In this document: positions 8,918 to 17,015 of the stretch, piece by piece
How positions within the stretch are numbered: position 1 is the stretch's first letter
Layout of the letters: every line of letters begins with the position of its first letter
NCBI RefSeq assembly: GCF_900109615.1
Contig: NZ_FOIX01000002.1
Location: forward strand, 744,001-808,000
Length of the DNA stretch: 64,000 bases
Reading direction: 5' to 3'
Source of the DNA: Kaistella antarctica
GTDB taxonomy: Bacteria; Bacteroidota; Bacteroidia; Flavobacteriales; Weeksellaceae
The notes under the pieces: model-generated
The model's database searches: none
Told to the model about the DNA's origin: nothing
The model's input: the letters and a program-made list of their open reading frames with translations, nothing else
Program-made: the position numbers and the translations under genes

Positions 8918-9223
8918 TTACTTCAATTTTAGCGTTTCTGGGATTGCATTTAAAATCTTGTATTGTTTATCATTTCGATCCTTTCCCTTTAACGCTAAAT
9001 AAATATCTGGATTTTTAGGAAACGCGTTAGGCAAAGCAATGATGCCATCCAATTTTTTAGATGATATTTTTTGAAGGCTATCTGGAAAGAATTTATTTTT
9101 CAAATCCGAAATAGTCAAGCTGTCTTTTTTATGTTCGGGGAAAATTTTAAGAGGGATTTCTTGGGCAGCTAAATAGCTTGAGCCGCCAATAAAAAATAGA
9201 AGTATAAAAAAGTATTTCATCAT
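8918..9223 (-). CDS. Small secreted protein of unknown function
   Basis: 101 residues: a signal peptide (MMKYFFILLFFIGGSSYLAAQ) and an ~80-residue mature part (SLTISDLKNKFFPDSLQKIS, LDGIIALPNAFPKNPDIYLA, YKILNAIPETLKLK). No cysteines and no recognised domain. It probably resides in the periplasm or is anchored weakly. It is separated from the TlpA gene by a terminator at 9281. Codon use is like its neighbours, so it is likely a real gene. The 295-bp gap on its left holds nothing I can identify. Confidence 0.55.
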   Translation of the reverse strand: MMKYFFILLFFIGGSSYLAAQEIPLKIFPEHKKDSLTISDLKNKFFPDSLQKISSKKLDGIIALPNAFPKNPDIYLALKGKDRNDKQYKILNAIPETLKLK

Positions 9224-9280
9224 TTTAATTTTATTAAAGATAAGAAATAAGCGGAAACGTTAAAGGTTTTCTTCAAACAA

Positions 9281-9314
9281 AAAAATCCAAGTTCTAAAAA
9301 GACTTGGATTTTTA
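9281..9314. terminator. Bidirectional terminator
   Basis: AAAAATCCAAGT and ACTTGGATTTTT form a 12-bp stem with a short A-rich loop between the leftward TlpA gene (stop at 9333) and the small secreted protein gene. Confidence 0.85.
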
Positions 9315-9332
9315 AATGAATGACAAAATGTT

Positions 9333-9953
9333 TTACGGATGCATCGCAATTACTTGATTCAAGAAATCTACAATATCTTGTCCGGAATAGTCGGCCATCC
9401 CCTCTGTTTTATGAGCGATATTTCCTTGCTTATCCAGAATAACCGTCGTGGGTAAACTGCCACGGAAAAACTCTTCCGGGAAATCACTGGCTGGATAATA
9501 CACAGGCAAGCTCAATTTTCTTTTCTCCATAAATTTAGTAGCTTTCGGTTTGTTTCCTTCCGCCTCCAAAATGACAAAAACAACTTCATCATTGTCTTTA
9601 AATCGATCATACAGTTTTTGAATCGATGGCATTTCGGCGATGCACGGTCCACACCAAGTCGCCCAGAAATTAATAAAAACCACTTTTCCTTTCAGATCTT
9701 CCAGAGAAACTTTTTTTCCGGTCTGATCAAGCATATTCATTTTGTAGTTGGCTGCTTTTGCATTTTCTGTATTTGAATTTGGAAGGTTGGTAGAAAGTGA
9801 ACTTTCCTTTAAATCAGGATTAAAGAAACCTAATTTCATTAAACCTTGTTGCATGTTTGCCTTCACTTCAGGCACAAAGATCATCGAGAGAATCAAGCCT
9901 ATGAAGGCGATATTAGAAGCTTTTTTCATTATATTTTTTGTTTGAGTATTCAT
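9333..9953 (-). CDS. TlpA-family thiol:disulfide oxidoreductase
   Basis: 206 residues. A signal peptide or membrane anchor (ASNIAFIGLILSMIFVPEVKA) is followed by a thioredoxin domain from about residue 70: LEDLKGKVVFINFWATWCGPC (redox pair CGPC), MPSIQKLYDRF, the cis-proline region SLPTTVILDKQGNIAH, and a final helix. It should act in the periplasm as a thiol reductant or in resistance and cytochrome maturation, as other TlpA/ResA proteins do. The initial ATG gives MNTQTKNIMKK; starting at Met9 gives a more standard signal peptide. An uncharacterised lipoprotein gene lies just upstream on the same strand. Confidence 0.9.
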   Translation of the reverse strand: MNTQTKNIMKKASNIAFIGLILSMIFVPEVKANMQQGLMKLGFFNPDLKESSLSTNLPNSNTENAKAANYKMNMLDQTGKKVSLEDLKGKVVFINFWATWCGPCIAEMPSIQKLYDRFKDNDEVVFVILEAEGNKPKATKFMEKRKLSLPVYYPASDFPEEFFRGSLPTTVILDKQGNIAHKTEGMADYSGQDIVDFLNQVIAMHP

Positions 9954-10024
9954 AAAGATTTTTTTAATTCACATTAAAAATTAGCATTCTGAGGGAGAAT
10001 GCAAAGTCATCTAGGGTTGAAATA

Positions 10025-10372
10025 CTAAACTAAAGAAGTGCGCAATTGCTGATAGAGAATGTAGAGCGGAACAGATCTGGCCTTGTGAATGCCAATTTGG
10101 TCAGCTTCCAAAATGGAAATCTGATTTAAAAAAGTGACTTTTTGGATTGAATAATCAATTCTTTTTACCGCAACCTGTTCCGATTTTTCAGAAATCTGCG
10201 TTGAAACAAACTGACAAGAAGAAGTAGATTTTAAACCAGATGATGAACTGTTTTCGATATTGAAAACCTGCTGTATCGATTGTTTTACCCCACAAGAAGA
10301 AACTACCAATAAAAAAATCAGCAGTGCAAAACTCAACGTTTTAAAAATTCTTAAGGGAAAACTCTTTTTCAT
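10025..10372 (-). CDS. Small uncharacterised lipoprotein upstream of the TlpA gene
   Basis: 115 residues. The signal segment TLSFALLIFLLVVSSC ends in a lipobox. The mature part contains a serine-rich stretch (NSSSSGLKSTSSCQFV) and ends in SVPLYILYQQLRTSLV. No domain recognised. It precedes the TlpA gene by 71 bp on the same strand, so the two may be cotranscribed; a link to thiol chemistry is speculation, although it has one extra cysteine. Confidence 0.5.
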   Translation of the reverse strand: MKKSFPLRIFKTLSFALLIFLLVVSSCGVKQSIQQVFNIENSSSSGLKSTSSCQFVSTQISEKSEQVAVKRIDYSIQKVTFLNQISILEADQIGIHKARSVPLYILYQQLRTSLV

Positions 10373-10516
10373 TTCGTTTGCAAAAATACTCGGAATATAA
10401 TCCTTGCACGAATTTTTAACAGAGTTTATGTTTTAGAGATCGCGTAGTGACTTGCTCAATTAATTGGTATCGAAAGATATACGCTTTAAAAGAGTAGCGA
10501 TTAATGATTTTGCTAT

Positions 10517-13183
10517 TTATTTTCGTTTCATTAAAATAATCTTCGAAATTTCCATGGCGATGAAAGGAATCAATCCAAGACCTAAAGCCATCAGCCAACC
10601 GTTTAGATCGGGTAGATGAAGTTTAAAAGCATTTCTAAGAAAAGGAATAAATAATAAAGAAAGCTGTAAAAACAATCCTAATAAAATTGCTCCATTCAAA
10701 TAGTGGTTGCTAAAAATTTTAATTTGATAGAAAGGTTTTTTACTGCTTCTCAATGATAACGAGTAAAACAGCTGGGCACAAACTAAAACCAAAAAAGTCA
10801 AGGTTCTCGCATTTTTAACAACTTCGACGGGAATTTTTTTGTCAAATGGAGAATATCCCAATTCATAGAATCCATACCAAAATGCCAAAATTGTAATGAC
10901 GCCAATGAGTATTCCGCCGAGTACGACTTGAATTCCGGCACCTTGAGAGAAGAAGCTTTCCTTTGCATTCCGTGGTTTTTCCTTCATCACTTCTGAATCA
11001 TCACCATCCATTCCCAGCGCAATTGCAGGTAAGGAATCGGTGAGAAGATTGATCCATAGAAGTTGGGTTGCAATAAGCGGAACTGGCCACCCCAGCGAAA
11101 GGGTCACAAACATGACGAGGACTTCACCGAGATTACAAGTCAACAGGAAAATCACGGACTTTTTAATATTGTTAAAAATATTACGACCCTGTTCAATCGC
11201 TACGACAATCGTTGAAAAGTTATCGTCGGTCAGGATCATATCCGCCGCATTTTTAGCGACGTCGGTTCCGGTAATTCCCATGGCGACTCCAATGTCTGCA
11301 ACAGTCAACGATGGTCCGTCGTTTACGCCATCACCCGTCATCGACACGATATGTCCTTTGGCCTGAAGTGCTTGAACAATTTGAACTTTATGCTGCGGAG
11401 AAACTCTGGCAAAAACGCGGTAGTTTTCCACTTTTTCCAGTAATTCCTGGTTAGTTAAGTCATCCAGTTCGGGACCAGTTATCACTTGGTCTATTGTTTC
11501 GGCAACTTCAAGATTTTTTGCGATGGCGAAGGCTGTATTTTTATGGTCGCCGGTAATGATAATTGTTTTGATCCCGGCTTGCTTCGCCAGTTGGATGGAC
11601 GGTTTGACTTCCTCTCGGGCCGGATCAATCATTCCAACCAATCCAACTAAAACTAGTCCTTCCTCCATTTGAGTGGAAGTCGTCTCAGAGGTCTTGGATT
11701 TGTAGGCCAAAGCTAAAGTGCGCAAAGCATTGTTCGACATTTTTCTGGCAGCATCACTGAAATTTTGATGATCTTCTTCCGTAAAAGGGCGGATCTCGTT
11801 TTGATCAAAAATAAAGTCAACTACATTGAATAAACTTCCCAAAGCTCCTTTCGTGTACACTGTAAAATCACTTTCTGACTTTACTAAGACCGACATCATT
11901 TTGCGATCACTATCAAATGGATTTTCTCCAACTCTTTGATTATTTTGCAAAAGATTGGGGCGGTCAATTTCCATTTTATCGCCGAGCACTAGAAGCGCAA
12001 TCTCAGTCGGATCGCCCGTTGCTTCTTCGTTTTCGAGTGTTGCATCGGAACAAAGAATCATTCCTTCGGTCAATTTCCGGACGGAGTCGGAAAGGTTTAT
12101 TTTTTGATTATCATCGATTAAACGAGGACCGTCGGAAGTGTACACTTCAGTAACCGTCATTTTGTTTAGCGTTAACGTGCCCGTTTTATCGGAACAAATG
12201 ATATTCACCGAGCCTAATGTTTCTACGGCAGGAAGTTTCCTAATAATGGCATTTTTCTTGGACATTGCCGTAACTCCGATAGAAAGTACCACGGCCACAA
12301 TCGCTGCCAAACCTTCTGGAATAGAAGCAACCGCCAGCGAAACGGAGATCAGAAACATTTCTGCCAAATCTCTACCTTGAATCCAGGAAAGTCCAAAAAT
12401 AACAAGGCAGATTGCCACCGCTATTTTTCCAAGCGTTTTTCCGAGTTCGCTCAGTTTTTTTTCTAACGGTGTTTTTTGAGTAACGCCAGTGTCCAGGAGA
12501 TTAGCAATTTTCCCGACTTCTGTATTCATGCCCGTTTCCACTACGACGCCAGTTCCTCTTCCCGCCGTTACAATTGTTGACATAAAGCACATATTGGACA
12601 TTTCTGCAATGGGTGTTTTAAGATCTTTTAAAGTAGCTTCAGCATCTTTGTGAACTGGAAGTGATTCTCCCGTTAGCGAGGATTCTTCAATTTGGAGGTT
12701 GACCGTTTCTATCAGTCGTAAATCTGCTGGGATGATTCGACCCGCATCTAAAATCACCAAATCTCCGGGGACTAATTCCGCGCTGTCGATCTCCTTGGTT
12801 TGTCCCTCTCGTTTTACCAAGGCTTTTGGCGACGACATTTTCAGTAAAGCATCAATTGCTTTCCCAGCTTTAATTTCTTGGAAAGTTCCAATGCCGGCGT
12901 TAATTAAAATAACAAGCAGAATAATGGCTGAGTCAATATATTCGCCCATCAAGATGGTAATAACAACGGCGGCTAAAAGAACATAGATCAGCCAGTCCTG
13001 CAGTTGAGAAAGTACTATTTTATAAACCGGTTTCTTTTTCTTTGCTTCCAAGCGATTGGGTCCAATTTCTTCTTTCAGCTGGTGGGCTTTTACCTGTGAT
13101 AACCCCTTAGAAGGTTCTACACCGAGGTTATTTAAAGTTTCAGTAACCGATTGGGTAAAATAGTTTACTTTTTTATTTTCCAT
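10517..13183 (-). CDS. Cation-translocating P-type ATPase, Ca2+ (SERCA/PMCA-like) type
   Basis: 888 residues from MENKKVNYFTQ; a longer frame adds 26 residues without family similarity. It has the complete P-type plan: N-terminal cation-ATPase domain, actuator motif TGES near 171, membrane helix M4 with VASIPEGLAAI, phosphorylation site DKTGTLT at Asp332, nucleotide-domain KGALGSLF, hinge MTGDGVNDGPSLTVADIGVAMG, and M6 with WINLLTDSLPAIALGMDGDD. PEGL in M4 and the N..TD pair in M6 are Ca2+-pump features, so it probably exports Ca2+ (or Mn2+) across the inner membrane. The gene stands alone; function is by homology. Confidence 0.9.
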   Translation of the reverse strand: MENKKVNYFTQSVTETLNNLGVEPSKGLSQVKAHQLKEEIGPNRLEAKKKKPVYKIVLSQLQDWLIYVLLAAVVITILMGEYIDSAIILLVILINAGIGTFQEIKAGKAIDALLKMSSPKALVKREGQTKEIDSAELVPGDLVILDAGRIIPADLRLIETVNLQIEESSLTGESLPVHKDAEATLKDLKTPIAEMSNMCFMSTIVTAGRGTGVVVETGMNTEVGKIANLLDTGVTQKTPLEKKLSELGKTLGKIAVAICLVIFGLSWIQGRDLAEMFLISVSLAVASIPEGLAAIVAVVLSIGVTAMSKKNAIIRKLPAVETLGSVNIICSDKTGTLTLNKMTVTEVYTSDGPRLIDDNQKINLSDSVRKLTEGMILCSDATLENEEATGDPTEIALLVLGDKMEIDRPNLLQNNQRVGENPFDSDRKMMSVLVKSESDFTVYTKGALGSLFNVVDFIFDQNEIRPFTEEDHQNFSDAARKMSNNALRTLALAYKSKTSETTSTQMEEGLVLVGLVGMIDPAREEVKPSIQLAKQAGIKTIIITGDHKNTAFAIAKNLEVAETIDQVITGPELDDLTNQELLEKVENYRVFARVSPQHKVQIVQALQAKGHIVSMTGDGVNDGPSLTVADIGVAMGITGTDVAKNAADMILTDDNFSTIVVAIEQGRNIFNNIKKSVIFLLTCNLGEVLVMFVTLSLGWPVPLIATQLLWINLLTDSLPAIALGMDGDDSEVMKEKPRNAKESFFSQGAGIQVVLGGILIGVITILAFWYGFYELGYSPFDKKIPVEVVKNARTLTFLVLVCAQLFYSLSLRSSKKPFYQIKIFSNHYLNGAILLGLFLQLSLLFIPFLRNAFKLHLPDLNGWLMALGLGLIPFIAMEISKIILMKRK

Positions 13184-13440
13184 GATGATAGAAATAAATG
13201 ACTGATCTGCGTTACTGCAAATTAGGGCTTTATAAGTCAAAATAGAAGAAAGAAGGAACAAATTTTCATTATAAAATCATGTTAAAATAAGTATATCTTT
13301 ATGATTTTAAAAAGAATTTTAAAAATGAGCGCACGTGTTTATTGGTCAAATTGGTTTCCGATTATTGAAAGAAATGGCAGGAAATTTTTCACCGTCGATT
13401 TGAGAAAGGAATGGAGGAAAACAATTTTCTTTACATGTTA

Positions 13441-14694
13441 TTATTTTCCAATCTTTCCTAAGGCTTCAATCACTGCAAAAGCAGCACTTTCACCTGAAAG
13501 CATTGCGGCGTTGAGTGAACCGTTGACTAAAGTATCACCAGCCAAGAAGATCTGATTAGAATAGCGACTTTCTGATGGTATCAAATTGTATTTGATGTTT
13601 TTTAAATCGGGTAGGGCTTGTGGAATTTCGTACTGCTTGATCAGTCTAATAACATCAATATTAAAATGCTTTTTTAACTCACCTTTAACTTGGTCAACCA
13701 GTTCCTGTCCTTTTAAGTTTTGATGGTCAACCACGGTCACAGATAATAATTCTTTACCAGCATTGACAGAAGTTTCTAAACTGGTATGATAGAAAATATT
13801 ATTAATCACGGTATTTTCTGCGGGCAGAAGTCCAATCAACGGTTTTTGTATGACACGTTTTTCAGTTTCGAAATAAAGGTTGAAACACGATTTCCAGATC
13901 AACATTTCTCTTTTAAAGTCTGGAATTAAATGGCTTGCATCGGTGGCAATAATGGTAAAATCGCTTTCTAAAACCTGTCCATTTTCTAAATTGATTATTC
14001 CATCTTGAACCGATTTAACTTTAGTGTTAAAAAGGATTTTAGTAGATTTTAAATTGTTCGCTAATTGATTTGGTATCGCTTGTATTCCGGCTTTCGGTAA
14101 AGCGGCATTTCCGGTGCCGAACATTTTATAGACAAATTCAAACATTCGGCTTGAAGTTTCCAATTGCGTTTCCAAAAAGATTCCACTAAAAAACGGTTTG
14201 AAGAATTGTGAAATCACTTGATTTGAAAATCCGAAATCCTTTAAATATTGTAGGGTGGTTTTTTCTTCTTCATTAAAAATTTCGGCGATACTTTTAGCCT
14301 TTAACTTTAAATTCAATTGAAGTATTTTTATTTTATCACTCAACGGAATGAGACTAGAAAACACGGTCGGAAATAATAAAGAAAAGTCCCGCAACGGATC
14401 GCCGATCTGGTTTTCTTTTCCGTTGTTAAAAATGGCGGCGCCTGGCAAGAAGTTTTGTAATTCTAACGCTTCGTAATCCAGAAATTTTTGAGCAGCTGGA
14501 TAAGAAGTTAATAAAACTTGAAAACCATGATCGAGTTGATAACCTTCAACAATATCTGTTTTTACACGACCGCCGACCGAATCTGTGGATTCTAATATAA
14601 TGGGCGAGTAGCCTTGATTTTCCAGAGTTTGTGCGGCAATTAAACCGCTTACTCCAGCGCCAATGATGTATATTTTGTAATCTTGTTTTTCCAT
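13441..14694 (-). CDS. FAD-dependent NAD(P)/FAD oxidoreductase (protoporphyrinogen-oxidase/amine-oxidase-like)
   Basis: 417 residues. A Rossmann motif at the start (YIIGAGVSGLIAAQTLENQG, then Glu of ILES) binds FAD, followed by GGRVKTD and DHGFQVLLTSYPAA. The C-terminal FAD contact is IFLAGDTLVNGSLNAAMLSGESAA. The middle region (FFKPFFSGIFLE, LPKAGIQAIPNQLA) is typical of bacterial relatives of HemY and phytoene desaturase. The substrate is unknown. It is not a classical HemY or carotenoid enzyme by context. It is flanked by the Ca2+-ATPase and by a decayed region. Confidence 0.85.
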   Translation of the reverse strand: MEKQDYKIYIIGAGVSGLIAAQTLENQGYSPIILESTDSVGGRVKTDIVEGYQLDHGFQVLLTSYPAAQKFLDYEALELQNFLPGAAIFNNGKENQIGDPLRDFSLLFPTVFSSLIPLSDKIKILQLNLKLKAKSIAEIFNEEEKTTLQYLKDFGFSNQVISQFFKPFFSGIFLETQLETSSRMFEFVYKMFGTGNAALPKAGIQAIPNQLANNLKSTKILFNTKVKSVQDGIINLENGQVLESDFTIIATDASHLIPDFKREMLIWKSCFNLYFETEKRVIQKPLIGLLPAENTVINNIFYHTSLETSVNAGKELLSVTVVDHQNLKGQELVDQVKGELKKHFNIDVIRLIKQYEIPQALPDLKNIKYNLIPSESRYSNQIFLAGDTLVNGSLNAAMLSGESAAFAVIEALGKIGK

Positions 14695-14782
14695 AATGAA
14701 TTCTACTGATTACAAAACTAGTGATTAAAGGTGTGCTAAAATAAATTTAATTTATTTTAATGCAACAAACGCTCTAAATTAT

Positions 14783-14983
14783 TCAGTTCAAAATCTTTAA
14801 ATCGGCCTGAGCAATGCGAACATCTTCACTTCCGTGAAAGTCACCAACGCCAGTTTCGCCCACTACTTTTCCTTCGATGATAATTGGGATTCCGCCATCC
14901 ATAATTAAAATATTTTCATCCAGATATCGAATGTCTTCGGGAATAGAACCGTCTTTAATTCGTTTGGCAATCACCGCAGTATC
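14783..14983 (-). pseudogene. Truncated copy of the GlcG/HbpS-like gene
   Basis: The last 66 codons encode [20 protein letters not shown] and the rest of the family C-terminal half. They match the intact protein at 527-1000 in 52 of 66 positions. The N-terminal half, including signal peptide and the [10 protein letters not shown] helix, is missing; the open frame runs back to 15100 into unrelated sequence. In the glycine-rich loop several conserved glycines are replaced (GVGDFHG for GVGGAHG). This is a duplicated and decayed paralogue. Confidence 0.8.
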
Positions 14984-15189
14984 ACGATTTATAGACTTAT
15001 ACAAAACAAAAGTATTTAAATATCTAAAAATATCACGAGTGAATTTATTTTGGGTCAAAGTGTGAGACTTTTCGCAGCGGCTGGATGATAGGAAGAACAT
15101 CTTTGATTATTTTAAAGATCCTGTGAACAATTGGAAGGTTAGTAGAAAAGACAACCTTGACAAGGTTTTTAATTCCAGTGACAAAAAAA

Positions 15190-15288
15190 ATGGTGCGGAA
15201 AGCAGAGGATTATGAGTTCAGTGGTGCGAGAAATTATGCTGATTTAAATGGTCCTTTGCATGCTTTACGGTTTTTAGAGGGCGTTTGA
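15190..15288 (+). pseudogene. C-terminal remnant of a Y1-type (RayT/IS200-like) transposase
   Basis: Thirty-two codons, MVRKAEDYEFSGARNYADLN and onward, match the end of Bacteroidota REP-associated tyrosine transposases, where the family usually has a P-V-(x)n-KPEDYxxSSARNY pattern. The frame extends upstream to about 15142 as IPVTKK but no catalytic HxH or tyrosine region remains. It lies next to the truncated GlcG copy, so the 14.7-15.3 kb patch is probably a decayed insertion site. Confidence 0.6.
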
Positions 15289-15348
15289 AGTTGTTGTGGT
15301 TTTTTAACTTATTGCAAATCCGCGACATTGGTGAAATTAGTTTTGTAT

Positions 15349-16398
15349 TTATGAAAATAACCATTTGAAAAGAAAGTTAGAAGCAATGCCACAAACTATA
15401 GTTATAACTAAAGATAAGAAAAACCAAGTCGTTTTTCTCTGACTTTTAACATACATCTTTTCTTTAGTTTTAACGGACTTTCTTGTCAATACGACAAAAC
15501 TAAGCTTTCTGTTATTTGCTAAATTATTAATCCAAGTTCCAAGAATGATTGCCCCAATTAAGGAGATAACAATGAAAATAAGCGATTTGATGAAGTAAAA
15601 ATTTTGTTCATTACTTGCGACATAATTTAATATAAAATTAATTTTTTTATCAATATTTTGACTTGGTAAATTTGTGAACTTCTGAACTTTCTCTAATTCG
15701 CTTAGATTAAAATTTTTGGTATTAATATAGATTCCCACAATTGATCCTAGAAAAAAGATTAGCGCAGAAATTACTCCGATTTCAGAACTGTTTTTTCTAA
15801 TAAATTTTGAGATTTTTCCCTCCTCCTGTAGAATTGATTTAATTTGATTCGTAATTAAACTTTCTATGTCAGATGCCCAACTTCGGGCAGTATGTTGTAT
15901 GAGAATGCGAAACTCACCATTAGAAGGATATAAAATTGGAATATCATCGTCCTCAATTATCGATTTATATGGTGATGCGATAATTGTCAATTCAATTTCT
16001 TGTTTTTCAGGTACTGTTTTATCTGCAAATTGGATTAAATATGACCAACTCATTTTCACGCCAATAGATTCAATAGGTTTAACTTCATTATAAGTTAACA
16101 GTTCTTCATATGAACTAAGCATGACTGACGACTGGTCTGAAAAGAATATTTTAGTCCTAAGTTGTATAAGATGTCCATTATTTTGTTGACTAATTCTCTG
16201 ATCTATTAAATTGTGAAAATTTTGTAAATCTTTTAGATATACATTGAAGGAACCGACAATACGCCTAGTCATGGTTTGGGGTTTTCCTAATAACCCAGAG
16301 ACAAAATCTTTAAATTGATTTTCATTAAAAGGTAAAGTTAAATAACCATTCTGATTATCGATTCTTTGGCTAAATACAATTTCATTATTTTCATCCAT
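15349..16398 (-). CDS. Orphan membrane protein, 349 aa, three predicted membrane segments
   Basis: Not recognised. Residues 1-200 form a soluble domain with alternating strands (YLTLPFNENQFKDFVSGLLG, HLIQLRTKIFFSDQSSVML, SYLIQFADKTVPEKQEIELT) and a helix before the membrane (ASDIESLITNQIKSILQEEG). Hydrophobic segments lie at about 207-225, 270-290 and 324-347, with a ~45-residue loop between the first two. There is no signal peptide; the soluble domain is probably cytoplasmic. Base composition is more A+T-rich than neighbouring housekeeping genes, and the gene sits between a transposase remnant and a frameshifted small gene transcribed divergently. It may belong to an accessory or defence-type island, but nothing in the sequence proves it. 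Confidence 0.6.
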   Translation of the reverse strand: MDENNEIVFSQRIDNQNGYLTLPFNENQFKDFVSGLLGKPQTMTRRIVGSFNVYLKDLQNFHNLIDQRISQQNNGHLIQLRTKIFFSDQSSVMLSSYEELLTYNEVKPIESIGVKMSWSYLIQFADKTVPEKQEIELTIIASPYKSIIEDDDIPILYPSNGEFRILIQHTARSWASDIESLITNQIKSILQEEGKISKFIRKNSSEIGVISALIFFLGSIVGIYINTKNFNLSELEKVQKFTNLPSQNIDKKINFILNYVASNEQNFYFIKSLIFIVISLIGAIILGTWINNLANNRKLSFVVLTRKSVKTKEKMYVKSQRKTTWFFLSLVITIVCGIASNFLFKWLFS

Positions 16399-16549
16399 AA
16401 CTTTAATTTATGTTGCTGACATTATGTTTTTACAAATATACTAGATAAAATATGTTCGTATAAAATATTTTTATATTTTATTAAACTATGTGATATTTCA
16501 TTCTAAAAAATAGATTTCTATTATTTAACAATTATTAAATATACAAATA

Positions 16550-16899
16550 ATGACAAAGAATTTAACTTTAGAAGAAATGGAACAAAAAAAATTAGAAAAT
16601 CAAAAGAAGGACGAAGAGTTACTGATGAGTTATGTAATTTTTTAAATGATCAAAATAATAATCATTTAAAAATCGAAAGAATTGAAAATGGATTTAGTTT
16701 AAAAACAGACGATAAATCATATTTGTTTGAACATTATTCAATTAATGATTATAACTCGAGACTTACATTTATACAAAAAACTGTCTTTAAAAGAGATGAG
16801 ATAGTTGAAGAAAAAGATGATAATAAAAGTTTAAAATTAGTTCTCGATGAGTTTCATACTTTTTTGGAAACATTATTAAAAATTAAGAATGAGGATTAG
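16550..16899 (+). pseudogene. Small unknown gene broken by a frameshift
   Basis: An ATG at 16550 opens MTKNLTLEEMEQKKLENQKK and stops at about 16646. The next frame (codons starting at position 16552 plus multiples of three) is open from before that ATG to TAG at 16897-16899 and reads DELCNFLNDQ, KIERIENGFSLKTDDKSYLF, LVLDEFHTFLETLLKIKNED, which is clearly protein-like but has no ATG of its own. One shift around 16600-16645 would give a single protein of about 115 residues, charged and coiled-coil-like at the N-terminus. It may be a pseudogene, a sequencing error or a frameshifting site. It is divergent from the orphan membrane protein gene, 151 bp away. Confidence 0.5.
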
Positions 16900-16960
16900 C
16901 CATTAAAAAGATTTAGTTTTCTAAACCTATAGTGCCAACTTAAATCTTTGCTTATAATCA

Positions 16961-16995
16961 CAAAAAAAGAACGCCCCGATTTCTCAGAGCGTTCA
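16961..16995 (-). terminator. Terminator of the beta-oxidation operon
   Basis: On the minus strand GAACGCTC pairs with the GGGCGTTC region and is followed by seven T residues, 20 bp past the acyl-CoA dehydrogenase stop codon. Confidence 0.7.
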
Positions 16996-17015
16996 AACCA
17001 CATATCAAACTATTT

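Noticed and set aside
13301-13555. Open frame of 84 codons on the plus strand
   Set aside because: Its second half is antisense to the FAD oxidoreductase 3' end, and no domain is visible.
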